In this document: positions 35,672-44,129 of the stretch, piece by piece
Numbering within the stretch: the first letter of the stretch is position 1
Layout: each line of letters begins with the position of its first letter
Source: Thiobacillus sp.
GTDB taxonomy: Bacteria > Pseudomonadota > Gammaproteobacteria > Burkholderiales > Thiobacillaceae
Direction: 5' to 3'
Assembly: GCA_030679915.1 (NCBI GenBank)
Contig: JAUXRY010000027.1
Span: 1-49,936, forward strand
Length of the DNA stretch: 49,936 bases
Notes under the pieces: model-generated
What the model saw: the letters and a program-made list of their open reading frames with translations, nothing else
Databases searched by the model: none
What the model was told of the DNA's origin: nothing
Program-made: the position numbers and the translations under genes

Positions 35672-36220
35672 TTAGCGTTGCGACACGACCGACTTCTGTT
35701 GTTTGGAGAGTTCCTTGACTGTCTCTTCAGCAAACTTCTCATATAGCCAGCTCATGCGCGTGCCGTCCTGGCCGCCCGCGATCCCGCCCAGGGCATAGGA
35801 TGTAGAAACCACAAAGCGATCGATCTCCTTACCCAACGCATCAGTCAGCACGATCTCGCCTTCAATCGAATCCGATCCAGCCATAAACCCCCACATGATC
35901 GCGGAGAAATTCGAGCGAACACGCATATCCTTGACCACCACTTCGATCCTGGGAAGCTGAGGGTTGCCTGACGCACTGATCAGGGACCGAGAATCAAGCG
36001 CCCGTTTGACATGGCTGAGCAGCTCATCCGGGTTGAATTTCAGATTTTCAAGCGCCTTCTCCTTGGCGGCGGCCGACATCGAAAGGGACACAGAAGCGAA
36101 CTGGCTATACGCCGGAGCGCTCACCCGCTCGGCCGACGCGCTCGGCGCACGGGTCACACCCGATGCGCATCCCGCAAGGATGAATGCAGCCGCAACCACA
36201 GACAACAATTTTTTGTTCAT
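35672..36220 (-). CDS. DUF4410 family lipoprotein
   Basis: 182 residues from the ATG at 36220, with GGGGGAG five bases before it. The signal with lipobox LAGC (VAAAFILAGCASG) makes it a lipoprotein. The mature part (FNPDELLSHVKRALDSRSLI, then PRIEVVVKDMRVRSNFSAIM, GSDSIEGEIVLTDALGKEID) resembles DUF4410, an uncharacterised family of envelope lipoproteins. Localisation is the outer or inner membrane leaflet facing the periplasm. Confidence 0.75.
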   Translation of the reverse strand: MNKKLLSVVAAAFILAGCASGVTRAPSASAERVSAPAYSQFASVSLSMSAAAKEKALENLKFNPDELLSHVKRALDSRSLISASGNPQLPRIEVVVKDMRVRSNFSAIMWGFMAGSDSIEGEIVLTDALGKEIDRFVVSTSYALGGIAGGQDGTRMSWLYEKFAEETVKELSKQQKSVVSQR

Positions 36221-36539
36221 TACCACTCCCCCTTATTGATTGAATTGATTTTGAGTTTTATCGATGGGCACCCAGAGGTATCCGCCCGAATTTTCGCCGA
36301 GAAACGCCAAAGTGTGAAGCGACTTGGCGTCGGGTTGTGCCGCATGCGTGTAGCAGACCGTATCCTGCGAAATGACGGGGTTCAGGTATTGCCTTTTGCG
36401 AAAAATGACAAGACCTGACCTCGATGCCGAAAATTAACCGTGTCTACCCCTTTTGTTTCAACTGAAGTGACCGACGACTGGCACAAGCGCGGTACGTTCG
36501 TTTAAGCTTTTGCATCCTCACATCGAACCGAACCCTGCC
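36221..36539. other. Divergent intergenic region of 319 bp with a family 3 hairpin
   Basis: At 36374-36423: GGGGTTCAGGTATTGCCTTT, then CAAGACCTGACCTC, forming an imperfect inverted repeat of the family 3 type. No gene seen. Confidence 0.6.
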
Positions 36540-37196
36540 ATGATCAGCAAGCATGACGTTCTCCAGGCTTTCAACTTCCGCCACGCCTGCAAGACCTTCG
36601 ACCCGGCACGCAAAATCCCCGACGCCGATTTCCGCTACATCCTGGAATGCGGTCGCCTGTCGCCCAGTTCGTTTGGCTACGAGCCGTGGCGCTTCGTCGT
36701 CGTGCAGGACATGGCGCTGCGCGACAAGCTCCGTGCGGTGAGCTGGGGTGCCCAGGGACAGTTCCCCACGGCGAGCCACGTCATCGCCATCCTGGCGCGC
36801 AAGGACGACCTGCTGCCGGGCTCGGACTACACCGAACATGTCATGCGCGATGTGCAAAAGATGTCGGACGAAGCCATCGCGCGGCGCCACACGTTTTACC
36901 CGCAGTTCCACCAGCACGATTTCCGCATTGACACACCGCGCGCGCTGTTCGACTGGTCCTGCCACCAGGCCTATATCGCGCTCGCCAACATGACGACCGC
37001 GGCGGCGCTGATCCGCATCGACTCTTGCCCGGTGGAAGGTTTCAACCGCGAGGACGCCGAAACCGTGCTAGCTGAAGCCGGCCTGGTCGAAGACGGGCGT
37101 TTCGGCCTCGCCGTCATGGTCGCGTTCGGCTACCGCATCAAACCGCAGCCGGAGAAGGCGCGGCAGGTGATCGAGGACTTGGTGCGCTGGGCCTGA
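36540..37196 (+). CDS. Nitroreductase family protein (NAD(P)H-dependent)
   Basis: 218 residues from the ATG at 36540; the longer frame would begin at TTG. FNFRHACKTFDPARKIP and FRYILECGRLSPSSFGYEPW are the flavin-binding N-terminal motifs, and CHQAYIALANMTTAAALIRI the conserved helix. FMN-binding cytoplasmic oxidoreductase resembling the NfsB/MhqN branch; it reduces quinones or nitro compounds. Its start is at the end of a divergent region. No partner genes are adjacent. Confidence 0.92.
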   Translation: MISKHDVLQAFNFRHACKTFDPARKIPDADFRYILECGRLSPSSFGYEPWRFVVVQDMALRDKLRAVSWGAQGQFPTASHVIAILARKDDLLPGSDYTEHVMRDVQKMSDEAIARRHTFYPQFHQHDFRIDTPRALFDWSCHQAYIALANMTTAAALIRIDSCPVEGFNREDAETVLAEAGLVEDGRFGLAVMVAFGYRIKPQPEKARQVIEDLVRWA

Positions 37197-37398
37197 CGCC
37201 GCGCACGGCCCTCAGCGCGTCGAATACCTAATCCCGTTTTCAGACAGGGCTTACACGGAAATCGGACGACTTTACGCTGCCAAACGTCGCTGTTATCGGC
37301 ATCATTCCGGTATCGTTTTCGATTAGCCAGATTGCCGCATAGTCGGCATTGATTGATTGGGGTGAGCTAACATCGGCAGCCCTACACAGGACAACAGC

Positions 37399-37725
37399 AT
37401 GAACCCGACCACCGTGGAAGACCTGAATACCCTCTTTGACAAGGATGGTTTCTTTAACAATCCCGAACAATGGGATATTGCGCTCGCACAGCGCATCGCG
37501 AATTCCGAGAACATGGGAGAAATGGATGACTTACAGCAGGCGCTGTTACTGACCTTGCGCGAGGAATTCCACAAATACGGCGCGGTTACGGCCTTGAGTC
37601 ATATCTGCCACCTCAACAATTTAGAGGCGAATTGTTTGCATCAGCTGTTCCGTTCCCCGCGCCAGGCATGGCGTATCGCGGGTCTACCCAATCCGGGCGA
37701 AGAAGCCAAAGCTTACCTGGCCTGA
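37399..37725 (+). CDS. DsrC/TusE-like protein lacking the catalytic cysteine
   Basis: 108 residues. DLNTLFDKDGFFNNPEQWDIALAQ... and the AWRIAGLPNPGEEAKAYLA end follow the DsrC/TusE plan. True DsrC ends with a conserved Cys-carrying arm (KPTGCV type); here it is NPGEEAKAYLA, with no Cys. Two Cys at about 75 and 83 lie elsewhere (HICHLNNLEANC). It therefore cannot be a sulfur carrier of the known type and may be a regulatory relative. Promoter and start as given; upstream is a 200-bp spacer. Confidence 0.7.
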   Translation: MNPTTVEDLNTLFDKDGFFNNPEQWDIALAQRIANSENMGEMDDLQQALLLTLREEFHKYGAVTALSHICHLNNLEANCLHQLFRSPRQAWRIAGLPNPGEEAKAYLA

Positions 37726-37976
37726 ATTCCTCCGCTGCCCCCCTGCCAGCATTTTTCCAACCGTTAATTCTGATCCCGATTCATTGGCCCCGACAGAGCG
37801 CCCTATCATCTGGGGATCGCACATTAACGGGGTAGATATCGTCTTTCGTCACTCATCGATTTAAATGTGTCATTGCAAGACCTGGCCTCTAAGCTGTTAT
37901 TTTTTACATCTTTCGGGTTTAATCGAGATCATCATAAAGAGGGTTTACACGCCGCTAGCGGCCTGGGGGATCGAGC

Positions 37977-38990
37977 GTGGAGCGCGTCCAGTTTAATTTC
38001 GATACGGTATTGCAACGCCTGCTACAAGAGGTCTATGGCCTGCTTGCCACCCTACCGTTGCTGGTCGTGGCGCTGTTGGTCTTGTGGATCACCTGGATGG
38101 TCGGCAGCTGGCTCTCGCGACGTGCCGTGCTTGATCGCGTGTCAAAGCGCAATCCGTTTTTGCGTGATCTGACCCGAACCACTGTCCGATGGATCGTGAC
38201 GCTCCTTGGCCTGTTGATTGCGCTTGAGATCCTGGATGCGACGGCCCTGGTTGGGGCGTTATTGGGCACCGCAGGTGTGCTTGGGATTGCCCTGGGATTC
38301 GCGTTCAAGGAAACACTGGAAAACTATTTGGCCGGAATCCTGATGAGTCTGCGGCAACCGTTTTCTCCCCGCGACCACGTGGTGATCGATAGCAACGAAG
38401 GTATCGTCATCGCGCTGACCTCGCGTGCCACCATTCTGATGACGCCAGACGGCAATCACCTGCGCCTGCCCAACGCGCTGGTGTTTCGCAGCGTGATGTT
38501 GAACTACACGCGCAATCCCAACCGGCGCTTCGAGTTCGATGTGGGTATCGGCGTCAACGAAGATCTGGTGCTGGCGCAACAGATCGGCATACGGGTTCTG
38601 CTGGCGCTCGACGGGGTGTTGGATAATCCGCCGCCGCGCGCCTTCATCGCCGCACTCGGCGATTCGAACGTCCAGGTTCGTTATTACGGCTGGGTGGACC
38701 AGCGTACGCACGATTTCTTGATGCTCAAAAGCGAAGCCATCCGGCAGGTCAAGTCGGCGCTGGAGCAGGCTGGGCTCGACATGCCCGAGCCCATCTACCG
38801 CGTGCAGATTACCGAGCGTGCAACGGCTGGTGAATCCATGGCGGCACACCCCAAAGCGAAGCCAAAAGAACTTCTCTCCACAGCATCCGTCGACACAGGC
38901 GTCAATACCGAGCTGCAAGTCCAACTCGAGCACGACGAACGCGCGCTGGATGCACAAAACCTGCTCGATCCCGCGGCGCCAAAAGAATAA
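37977..38990 (+). CDS. Small-conductance mechanosensitive channel, MscS family
   Basis: 337 residues from a GTG. Three N-terminal helices (about 20-45, 65-90, 92-110) with pore helix GVLGIALGFAFKETLENYLAG. The beta domain starts with RDHVVIDSNEGIVIALTSRA and contains ILMTPDGNHLRLPNALV, and the C-terminal alpha-beta domain follows. About 45 disordered residues end the protein. It opens in the inner membrane when membrane tension rises after hypo-osmotic shock. Confidence 0.95.
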   Translation: MERVQFNFDTVLQRLLQEVYGLLATLPLLVVALLVLWITWMVGSWLSRRAVLDRVSKRNPFLRDLTRTTVRWIVTLLGLLIALEILDATALVGALLGTAGVLGIALGFAFKETLENYLAGILMSLRQPFSPRDHVVIDSNEGIVIALTSRATILMTPDGNHLRLPNALVFRSVMLNYTRNPNRRFEFDVGIGVNEDLVLAQQIGIRVLLALDGVLDNPPPRAFIAALGDSNVQVRYYGWVDQRTHDFLMLKSEAIRQVKSALEQAGLDMPEPIYRVQITERATAGESMAAHPKAKPKELLSTASVDTGVNTELQVQLEHDERALDAQNLLDPAAPKE

Positions 38991-39185
38991 ATGCCCGGCC
39001 ACTCTACAGGGCTATCCGAGCCTGAGGTTGGCGTTTATCCACGGAGGGTGGCTGGCACAAATGGGATCAGCCACCCTTTCCACGTTCCCGGGAATGACAT
39101 CGTGTCCTACTCCATTTTTTCGACGCAATGGATTGAACTGTCAGTGGTAATGTAAGCGCTACCGCTTATCCCGGAAGCCCATCGC

Positions 39186-40118
39186 ATGACAGCTGAAGAC
39201 AACTCTGTTCCGGACTACCGTCTCCACCTGCTCAAAGGCTTGGCGGCTGCGGCTGCGGTCGTTGTGGTCTGGTCCGGGTTCAACATCATCTCCCGAATGG
39301 GAGGACGCAGCCCGCTGACGCCCTATGACATGGCTGCCCTACGGTTTGTGTTCTCGGGAATCGTATGTCTGCCGTTTGTGTTGATCCGATGGCGACGCCT
39401 CAATTGGCCGCGACTGGCCGTGCTTGCCGCGTTGGGCGGCATGAGTTACGGCTTGTTTGTTTACGCCGGCTTTGCCCTTGCGCCTACCGCCCATGCGGGC
39501 ATTCTGGTCAACGGCGGCATTCCGTTTGCGAGTGCCTTGATCGCCTGGCTCGTCCTCGGGCACCGCCCTGGACGCCGCTCTGAAATCGCCCTGCTGGTCG
39601 CAGGTGTGGGGATCGTACTGATCGGCATCCACAGCTTGGGTCAGTTTTCCGGGGCACCCGCGCATCAATGGGTGGGAGATGTGTTCTTTCTGCTTGCCGC
39701 ACTCTGCTACGCCAGCTTTGGCTTGTTGCTCAAGCAGTGGCATGTCTCGCCGCTGGATGCAACAATCGGGGTCGCCGTGATTTCCATGGTGTGCTACACG
39801 CCCGTTTATCTCGCGTTCCTTCCCAAGGCCATCACCACCGTTCCCCTGTCCTTCATTCTGTTGCAAGGCGTGTATCAAGGCGTTTTGGCGGCCTCGATAG
39901 CCGCGCTGCTCTTTGCCTACGCCATCCACAACATCGGGCCGCAGCGCGCAACACTCATGCTGGCGCTGGTTCCGGGCGTCTCGGCCGTCACCGCCGTGCC
40001 CTTGCTGGGGGAATCCCTCGACGCCGTGACGATTGCCGGCGTCGTGCTGGTAACCATCGGAGCGGTTCTAGGTGCCACACATCAACTAGCCAAACGGGGT
40101 CACGTACGAGGGCGATAG
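39186..40118 (+). CDS. DMT/EamA family transporter
   Basis: 310 residues with ten predicted helices in two EamA repeats. WSGFNIISRM, YDMAALRFVFSGIVCLPFVL, ALAPTAHAGILVNGGIPFAS and, in the second repeat, LYGVYQGVLAASIAALLFAY, GPQRATLMLALVPGVSAVTA and PLLGESLDAVTIAGVVLVTI are typical. It exports or imports a small metabolite across the inner membrane; the substrate cannot be read from sequence. Confidence 0.93.
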   Translation: MTAEDNSVPDYRLHLLKGLAAAAAVVVVWSGFNIISRMGGRSPLTPYDMAALRFVFSGIVCLPFVLIRWRRLNWPRLAVLAALGGMSYGLFVYAGFALAPTAHAGILVNGGIPFASALIAWLVLGHRPGRRSEIALLVAGVGIVLIGIHSLGQFSGAPAHQWVGDVFFLLAALCYASFGLLLKQWHVSPLDATIGVAVISMVCYTPVYLAFLPKAITTVPLSFILLQGVYQGVLAASIAALLFAYAIHNIGPQRATLMLALVPGVSAVTAVPLLGESLDAVTIAGVVLVTIGAVLGATHQLAKRGHVRGR

Positions 40119-40249
40119 ACTAGCAAAAAAGGACTTCAGGAAAGCGCAGCTTGACCGTTAATGCCTGGGGGTTGCATCAGGGAAGGGAGTCGGGCCGACT
40201 CACCCTCCCACGCAAAGCACTTCAAATAGCAAAGAAAAATGGAGCTTCA

Positions 40250-41080
40250 ATGAAACAATTCAAACTAACAGTGTTGAGCGCGCTCATCCTGACGGCAGCA
40301 TCGACGGCCCATGCCGCAGATCAGACGACCGGCGGCTTCGATGGCTTTGCCTCCGCCAGCGTGGGCCACGGCAGCAATGATCCCAGTTCCGGCATTGACA
40401 ACAGCGGCCTCGCCACCGACGCACAGCTTGCGCTCGCATACACGGACAAAAGCGGCTTTGGCGGGCAACTGGATTTGGGCTACTTCAGACAGAACTATGA
40501 CGATTCCAATGTGGACTTGAGCTTCCGCGAGGCCGCCACGCATCTCTACTATCGCAACCAGGGTTGGCTCGCCGGCATCTTTGCACAGCAGCGCAAGTAC
40601 TACACAAACGGCGACAGCAACAACGTGAAAGCGAATTTCCTGGGCCTTGAAGGTCAGGTCTATCTCGACAACATGACGCTTTACGGCCAGCTCGGCCAGG
40701 GCAAATGGAAGTACAGCAGCGGAACCACCGACCCCGCCGTCATGGCGACGCTCGAACTGCGCTACTTCATGCGCGAGAATCTGCGCCTGGACGCCTCGAT
40801 TAATTACCTGAAGGAAGATGCCGGTACGCTCTTCAAATACGTGTGGAACCAGAAAACTTACGGCGTCGGCGCCGAATACCGATTCTCCGGCATTCCCCTG
40901 AGCGTGCTTGGCCGGTACGAATACGCCGACGAGAATCAAAACACCGGATCCTCGGCCAACAACCAGCGCCTCCTGATCGGGGTCAAGCTCAATTTCGGCA
41001 AGGACTCCCTGCGCAAGAGTGACCGCGAAGGCGCCAGCTTGAAGCCGATCTCCAAGGATCTTATCTGGGGCGCCATTTGA
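40250..41080 (+). CDS. Outer-membrane beta-barrel protein
   Basis: 276 residues from the ATG at 40250. The signal peptide MKQFKLTVLSALILTAASTA-HA is followed by a beta-rich, Gly/Tyr-rich mature protein with alternating strands (for instance FGGQLDLGYFRQNYD, GWLAGIFAQQRKYYTNG, LYGQLGQGKWKYSSG, LSVLGRYEYADENQ) and a final LLIGVKLNFG. The pattern is that of porin-like or OmpW-like barrels; there is no exact family. Confidence 0.8.
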   Translation: MKQFKLTVLSALILTAASTAHAADQTTGGFDGFASASVGHGSNDPSSGIDNSGLATDAQLALAYTDKSGFGGQLDLGYFRQNYDDSNVDLSFREAATHLYYRNQGWLAGIFAQQRKYYTNGDSNNVKANFLGLEGQVYLDNMTLYGQLGQGKWKYSSGTTDPAVMATLELRYFMRENLRLDASINYLKEDAGTLFKYVWNQKTYGVGAEYRFSGIPLSVLGRYEYADENQNTGSSANNQRLLIGVKLNFGKDSLRKSDREGASLKPISKDLIWGAI

Positions 41081-41148
41081 CCCTTCGTTAACCGATCCCC
41101 CTCAAACTGAACCACGCCTGGCACAGAGAAAAAAGCGTTTCAGGCTTA

Positions 41149-41240
41149 CGGGGTCAGGTTTTGTCTTTTGAGGAAAAGACATGACCTGAGCTAGCCCGGG
41201 AAACCCGGGCTAGCTCAGTCTGTCTCCTATTGTTTGTAAC
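41149..41240 (+). repeat. Composite family 3 plus family 1 repeat
   Basis: The first part (41152-41189), GTCAGGTTTTGTCTTTT then AAAAGACATGACCTGA, is a hairpin of family 3. The second (41188-41216) is a perfect 13-bp stem GAGCTAGCCCGGG around AAA, and then AGTCTGTCTCCTATTGTTTG. It ends 22 bp before the stop of the gene at 41262. Confidence 0.8.
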
Positions 41241-41261
41241 GGCCCGGAGGCGTTCACCTAC

Positions 41262-41552
41262 CTAGCTACGCGCCCCACTCATATAGCGCGACTGCGGCAC
41301 CTCTACCGTTTCTACGACAGCCGGGGGATGGTTGGCCGGACCTTGCGGCCGAGCGGCGAGCAACCCGAATTTGTCACGCAGCGTTATTGCCAGCAGCACC
41401 AGTGTCTCGTCGTGCAGATTCTCGGCTGCACTGAACATTTGGTCGGCGTAAACGGCATCCGCCGCCAACTTCACCAGGTCGATCTCTGGCCCGCCGGCTT
41501 TGCGGCTACCGAATTTTAGCTTTACCATTTCATTCAGGGTTTCGCGGTCCAT
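41262..41552 (-). CDS. Small protein, unknown
   Basis: 96 residues from the ATG at 41552, with AGGA five bases upstream. RETLNEMVKLKFGSRKAGGP and HDETLVLLAITLRDKFGLLA suggest a helical soluble protein with an acidic middle and a disordered Pro-rich tail. No family recognised. Confidence 0.55.
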   Translation of the reverse strand: MDRETLNEMVKLKFGSRKAGGPEIDLVKLAADAVYADQMFSAAENLHDETLVLLAITLRDKFGLLAARPQGPANHPPAVVETVEVPQSRYMSGARS

Positions 41553-41729
41553 TTTCATCCTGTCATACTCGAGATTATTCAATTCGTAACGAAAGCGCGC
41601 GGCACCGTCGCCGACCTCGCTCTGCAAATCAAAGCATGCTCCGTGCCATGTAATTAAATGATTCAAGATCAAGAATCTATCTTCATGATGCCGCGAAATT
41701 TAGCGCCTCAATGGTAGAAAACGGCACAT

Positions 41730-41764
41730 AAAAAAGCGCCCCGCACCAAGCCGGTGCGGGGCGC
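41730..41764 (-). terminator. Rho-independent terminator, orphan
   Basis: On the minus strand: GCGCCCCGCACC, loop GGCTT, GGTGCGGGGCGC and six T. It would stop a transcript coming from the right, but the genes on the right are on the plus strand. It may be left over from a lost gene or a deletion. Confidence 0.85.
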
Positions 41765-41846
41765 CCAGCCACGGCTCGTGGCCTATGCGATTAAAGTATT
41801 CGGGGGTAGGTCTCAATACTGTTCGGTTTGGCATGTCCACTACGCA

Positions 41847-41901
41847 CCGTTCGCCCTAAGCCTGTCGAAGGGCTGCCCTTCGACAGGCTCAGGGCGAACG
41901 G
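41847..41901. repeat. REP-type palindrome
   Basis: Two 27-base arms with one mismatch around a single T. The core, CCCTTCGACAGGCTCAGGGC, is a REP-like sequence found in many bacterial genomes and returns near nrdA/nrdB at 47710-47819. Confidence 0.85.
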
Positions 41902-41992
41902 ATCAGGGGTTAAGCGAACAGCATTGGGGTAGGTCTTACTTTATTTGCCGTTGGCTAATTTGTTAATGCAAGGCCTGTCACCCTGGTTCGCG

Positions 41993-42547
41993 ATGATAAA
42001 AAGCATCAAAGGTATCTTGATCTACACAGCGATTGTCCTGATCGCTTCGACTGTGTACTTCGTCTACGCCTATACGGTGTATCCAACCCTACCTGAGCGG
42101 GAAACATTTCTCAGCGAGATAGGCGAGGGGTTGGGTGAGGTGGGGCTTTGGGCCTTGCTTTTTATCTATGCGCGCACCCTGTTGAAGCTGGTCATGGGAA
42201 AAGGTCCACTGGCAAAGCGCCTGCTCCCGGATTATTCAGCACCCGTAGCCGCATCGCTTTTCCAGCAACTGCTTGGTTTCCTGGATCGAACCCATGTTTA
42301 TGTAGGCATTGCCACGGTGGCGATCATCCTGCTGCATATTGCAATGATGGGTATTCCCATGAAGATCCTGTTCTTCCCGGCCGTATTGGCGCTGGTCATT
42401 TGGCAGGGGATTTTTGGCCTGTTTCTTACATGGCGTTATACGCCGAAGGAACTGAAGAAATTCTCCTATCTGGTCCATGCCCAATTTCTCACCGGAATCA
42501 TGATTGGCATATTTGCTTATTTTGGTCACCTGCTCATTGATAACTGA
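41993..42547 (+). CDS. Multi-pass membrane protein with conserved histidines
   Basis: 184 residues from the ATG at 41993. Starts further upstream fall within a repeat fragment (ATGCAAGGCCTGTC at 41966). About five helices: 8-28, 43-62, 95-115, 122-141 and 160-180. Histidines in DRTHVYVGIATVAIILLH and YLVHAQFLTG...YFGHLL pair up across helices, a layout seen in heme b membrane anchors. That function is inference only. Confidence 0.6.
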   Translation: MIKSIKGILIYTAIVLIASTVYFVYAYTVYPTLPERETFLSEIGEGLGEVGLWALLFIYARTLLKLVMGKGPLAKRLLPDYSAPVAASLFQQLLGFLDRTHVYVGIATVAIILLHIAMMGIPMKILFFPAVLALVIWQGIFGLFLTWRYTPKELKKFSYLVHAQFLTGIMIGIFAYFGHLLIDN

Positions 42548-43029
42548 TTGAGAAGCGGAACCCACCGTCTCTGCGTTGCAGGACCCATTTATTTTAGTGG
42601 TGGACTTATGGTTGGGCTTCCGGGTTCAAATCAAAAGTGCTGGGCAAAAGACAAGGCCTGACCCCGAAGTTCCCTGACCCCGGAGTTCCCAGTCTGGTCA
42701 TCCACGAAGCGTCCAGCTTATTGTTTGCTATAAAGAATCAAGTCGATCCGACGGGGCGGTTACGGGATCGACAGAAGCAGAGGGCTGCAAGGCGCGGGCG
42801 TCGAGTCGCGGCACTAAGTGCGACCTCGACTTCTCGCGTTTCTTTAACTATCAGCCCGTCTGCTTGAACGAACGGCCCGCTTTAGAGCGAGCGGTTCAAT
42901 CGCCTCGTTCCACATGGAGGGCGTGACCGCTGTCATCACCCATGTGGTGGCCCTTCACGGGGTCAGGTCAGTACGACCCATCCTCGTGATCCTGCAACAG
43001 TAAATTTCTGATTTCGAAGGAGGTGGAAG
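42548..43029. other. Intergenic region of 482 bp with family 3 repeats
   Basis: Contains ACAAGGCCTGACCCCGAAGT at 42651-42670 and GGGGTCAGGTCAG at 42959-42971. The middle (42740-42900) has stem-like GC-rich sequence and could encode an RNA, but it does not fit a tRNA, tmRNA or any other RNA that I know. No ORF is convincing. Confidence 0.4.
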
Positions 43030-43227
43030 ATGCAACTCATGACGCGCAAGAACGGTGGCGACATGTCTCTCCAGGAGGTGGCTCGCGCCTGGAAGAAAGA
43101 CGACCACCATTTTCACTGGAGCGAATACGATTCGGACCGATGGGCCGTCGAATTTGCCCAGAAACTGTACCAGGAGGAAACAGAATCGCTCCAAAAGGAA
43201 GGCGAGTCTGACCGTTCGGTGCACTAG
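43030..43227 (+). CDS. Small protein, unknown
   Basis: 65 residues. Strong AAGGAGGTG lies right before the ATG. The protein is highly charged (KKDDHHFHWSEYDSDRW), without signal or membrane segment. Repeats flank it on both sides. Its family is not known to me. Confidence 0.6.
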   Translation: MQLMTRKNGGDMSLQEVARAWKKDDHHFHWSEYDSDRWAVEFAQKLYQEETESLQKEGESDRSVH

Positions 43228-43348
43228 CGTTTTGCTAGCGAAGTACGGGGTTGGGTTTTTGGCGCTAAAGCCAAGACCTTGCTCCGTCGTGCTGCAAAAC
43301 CTGGCCCCGTAAGTTTCGAACTTTAATTCTGAGTTCCGTTATGCGTCC

Positions 43349-43609
43349 TTACGGCTTGCGCGGCCGTCGGACGAATTCGATGATCTTGTCCAATTGAAAG
43401 CGCGCTTGTTTGCCAGCACGCTCGGATCGCTTGGTCAGTTCTTTTTGCACCCGATCCGAAAAAGCGATCAGATCCTGCCGCGGATATTCCTCCTGCACGC
43501 CCCCATCCTGGAAGAACGCGGCCACCCAGCGCGCATCCAGTTCGTCCTGTCCGGTCTCCTGCAAATATTCCGTTGCAGCCATTTCGACGTATTCGCTCAG
43601 CTTGGGCAT
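43349..43609 (-). CDS. Small protein, unknown
   Basis: 86 residues, mostly helical: YVEMAATEYLQETGQDELDA, WVAAFFQDGGVQEEYPRQDL, then VQKELTKRSERAGKQARFQL. Basic end (RRPRKP). No recognised family. Possibly cotranscribed with the gene at 43681. Confidence 0.5.
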   Translation of the reverse strand: MPKLSEYVEMAATEYLQETGQDELDARWVAAFFQDGGVQEEYPRQDLIAFSDRVQKELTKRSERAGKQARFQLDKIIEFVRRPRKP

Positions 43610-43680
43610 CGTTCTCAGCTTTCAATATAGCCAGGGCAATTCGAGCCTGACCGCTCATATCGTGGTCTGCCCCCAATTGT

Positions 43681-43953
43681 TCAGGTCTTTCGCCGTGTTG
43701 ACTGCCGCAAGGCCGGGTTGTCGCGGTCCAGGTCGGCCTGCACCTGAGCGCGGCTGTGTTCGTACACGATCTCCCGCCCCATCAGCGAGCCGACGTAGGC
43801 CTGGCCGGTGCGCGTGGGGGTCAGTTCACACTTCATGCAGTTGGCGCCTTCGCCAAGCACCGCGGTAATGTGATCTGCGCGCTTGTCGTACACCACCACG
43901 TCCATGATCTGGCCGGACTGAGTGACGCGGATGGGGATAGTTTCGGTTTGCAT
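43681..43953 (-). CDS. Small protein, unknown
   Basis: 90 residues from the ATG at 43953; AGGAG lies 12 bases upstream. MQTETIPIRVTQSGQIMDVV, then YDKRADHITAVLGEGANCMK and CELTPTRTGQAYVGSLMG form a beta-rich small domain with a Cys pair (NCMKCEL). Basic end. No family recognised. A family 2 repeat overlaps its 3' end. Confidence 0.5.
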   Translation of the reverse strand: MQTETIPIRVTQSGQIMDVVVYDKRADHITAVLGEGANCMKCELTPTRTGQAYVGSLMGREIVYEHSRAQVQADLDRDNPALRQSTRRKT

Positions 43954-44051
43954 GGCTGCGGACGCTCCTGAAAGTGGCGGGATGAAGCGGTAGGACGGGT
44001 TTTGATGCTTGCCCAAATAGTTCGAGCCTGAACTGCACCCAGTATTTCAAG

Positions 44052-44128
44052 AAACCGTGGTCTGTCCCCTATTGTTTTTCAACTAGCGGGCGTCATCCAC
44101 AAATTCGATGGTAGACCCCATTTATTTT
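44052..44128 (+). repeat. Family 2 copy followed by a family 1-type end
   Basis: AAACCGTGGTCTGTCCCCTA then TTGTTTTT at 44052-44079, and GTAGACCCCATTTATTTTC at 44111-44129, directly before the stop of the RelA/SpoT-domain gene. Confidence 0.7.
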
Positions 44129-44129
44129 C

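Noticed and set aside
42740..42900. Possible tRNA-like or tmRNA-like sequence
   Set aside because: A GGTTCAAT piece is present, but no acceptor stem or other conserved element pairs correctly.
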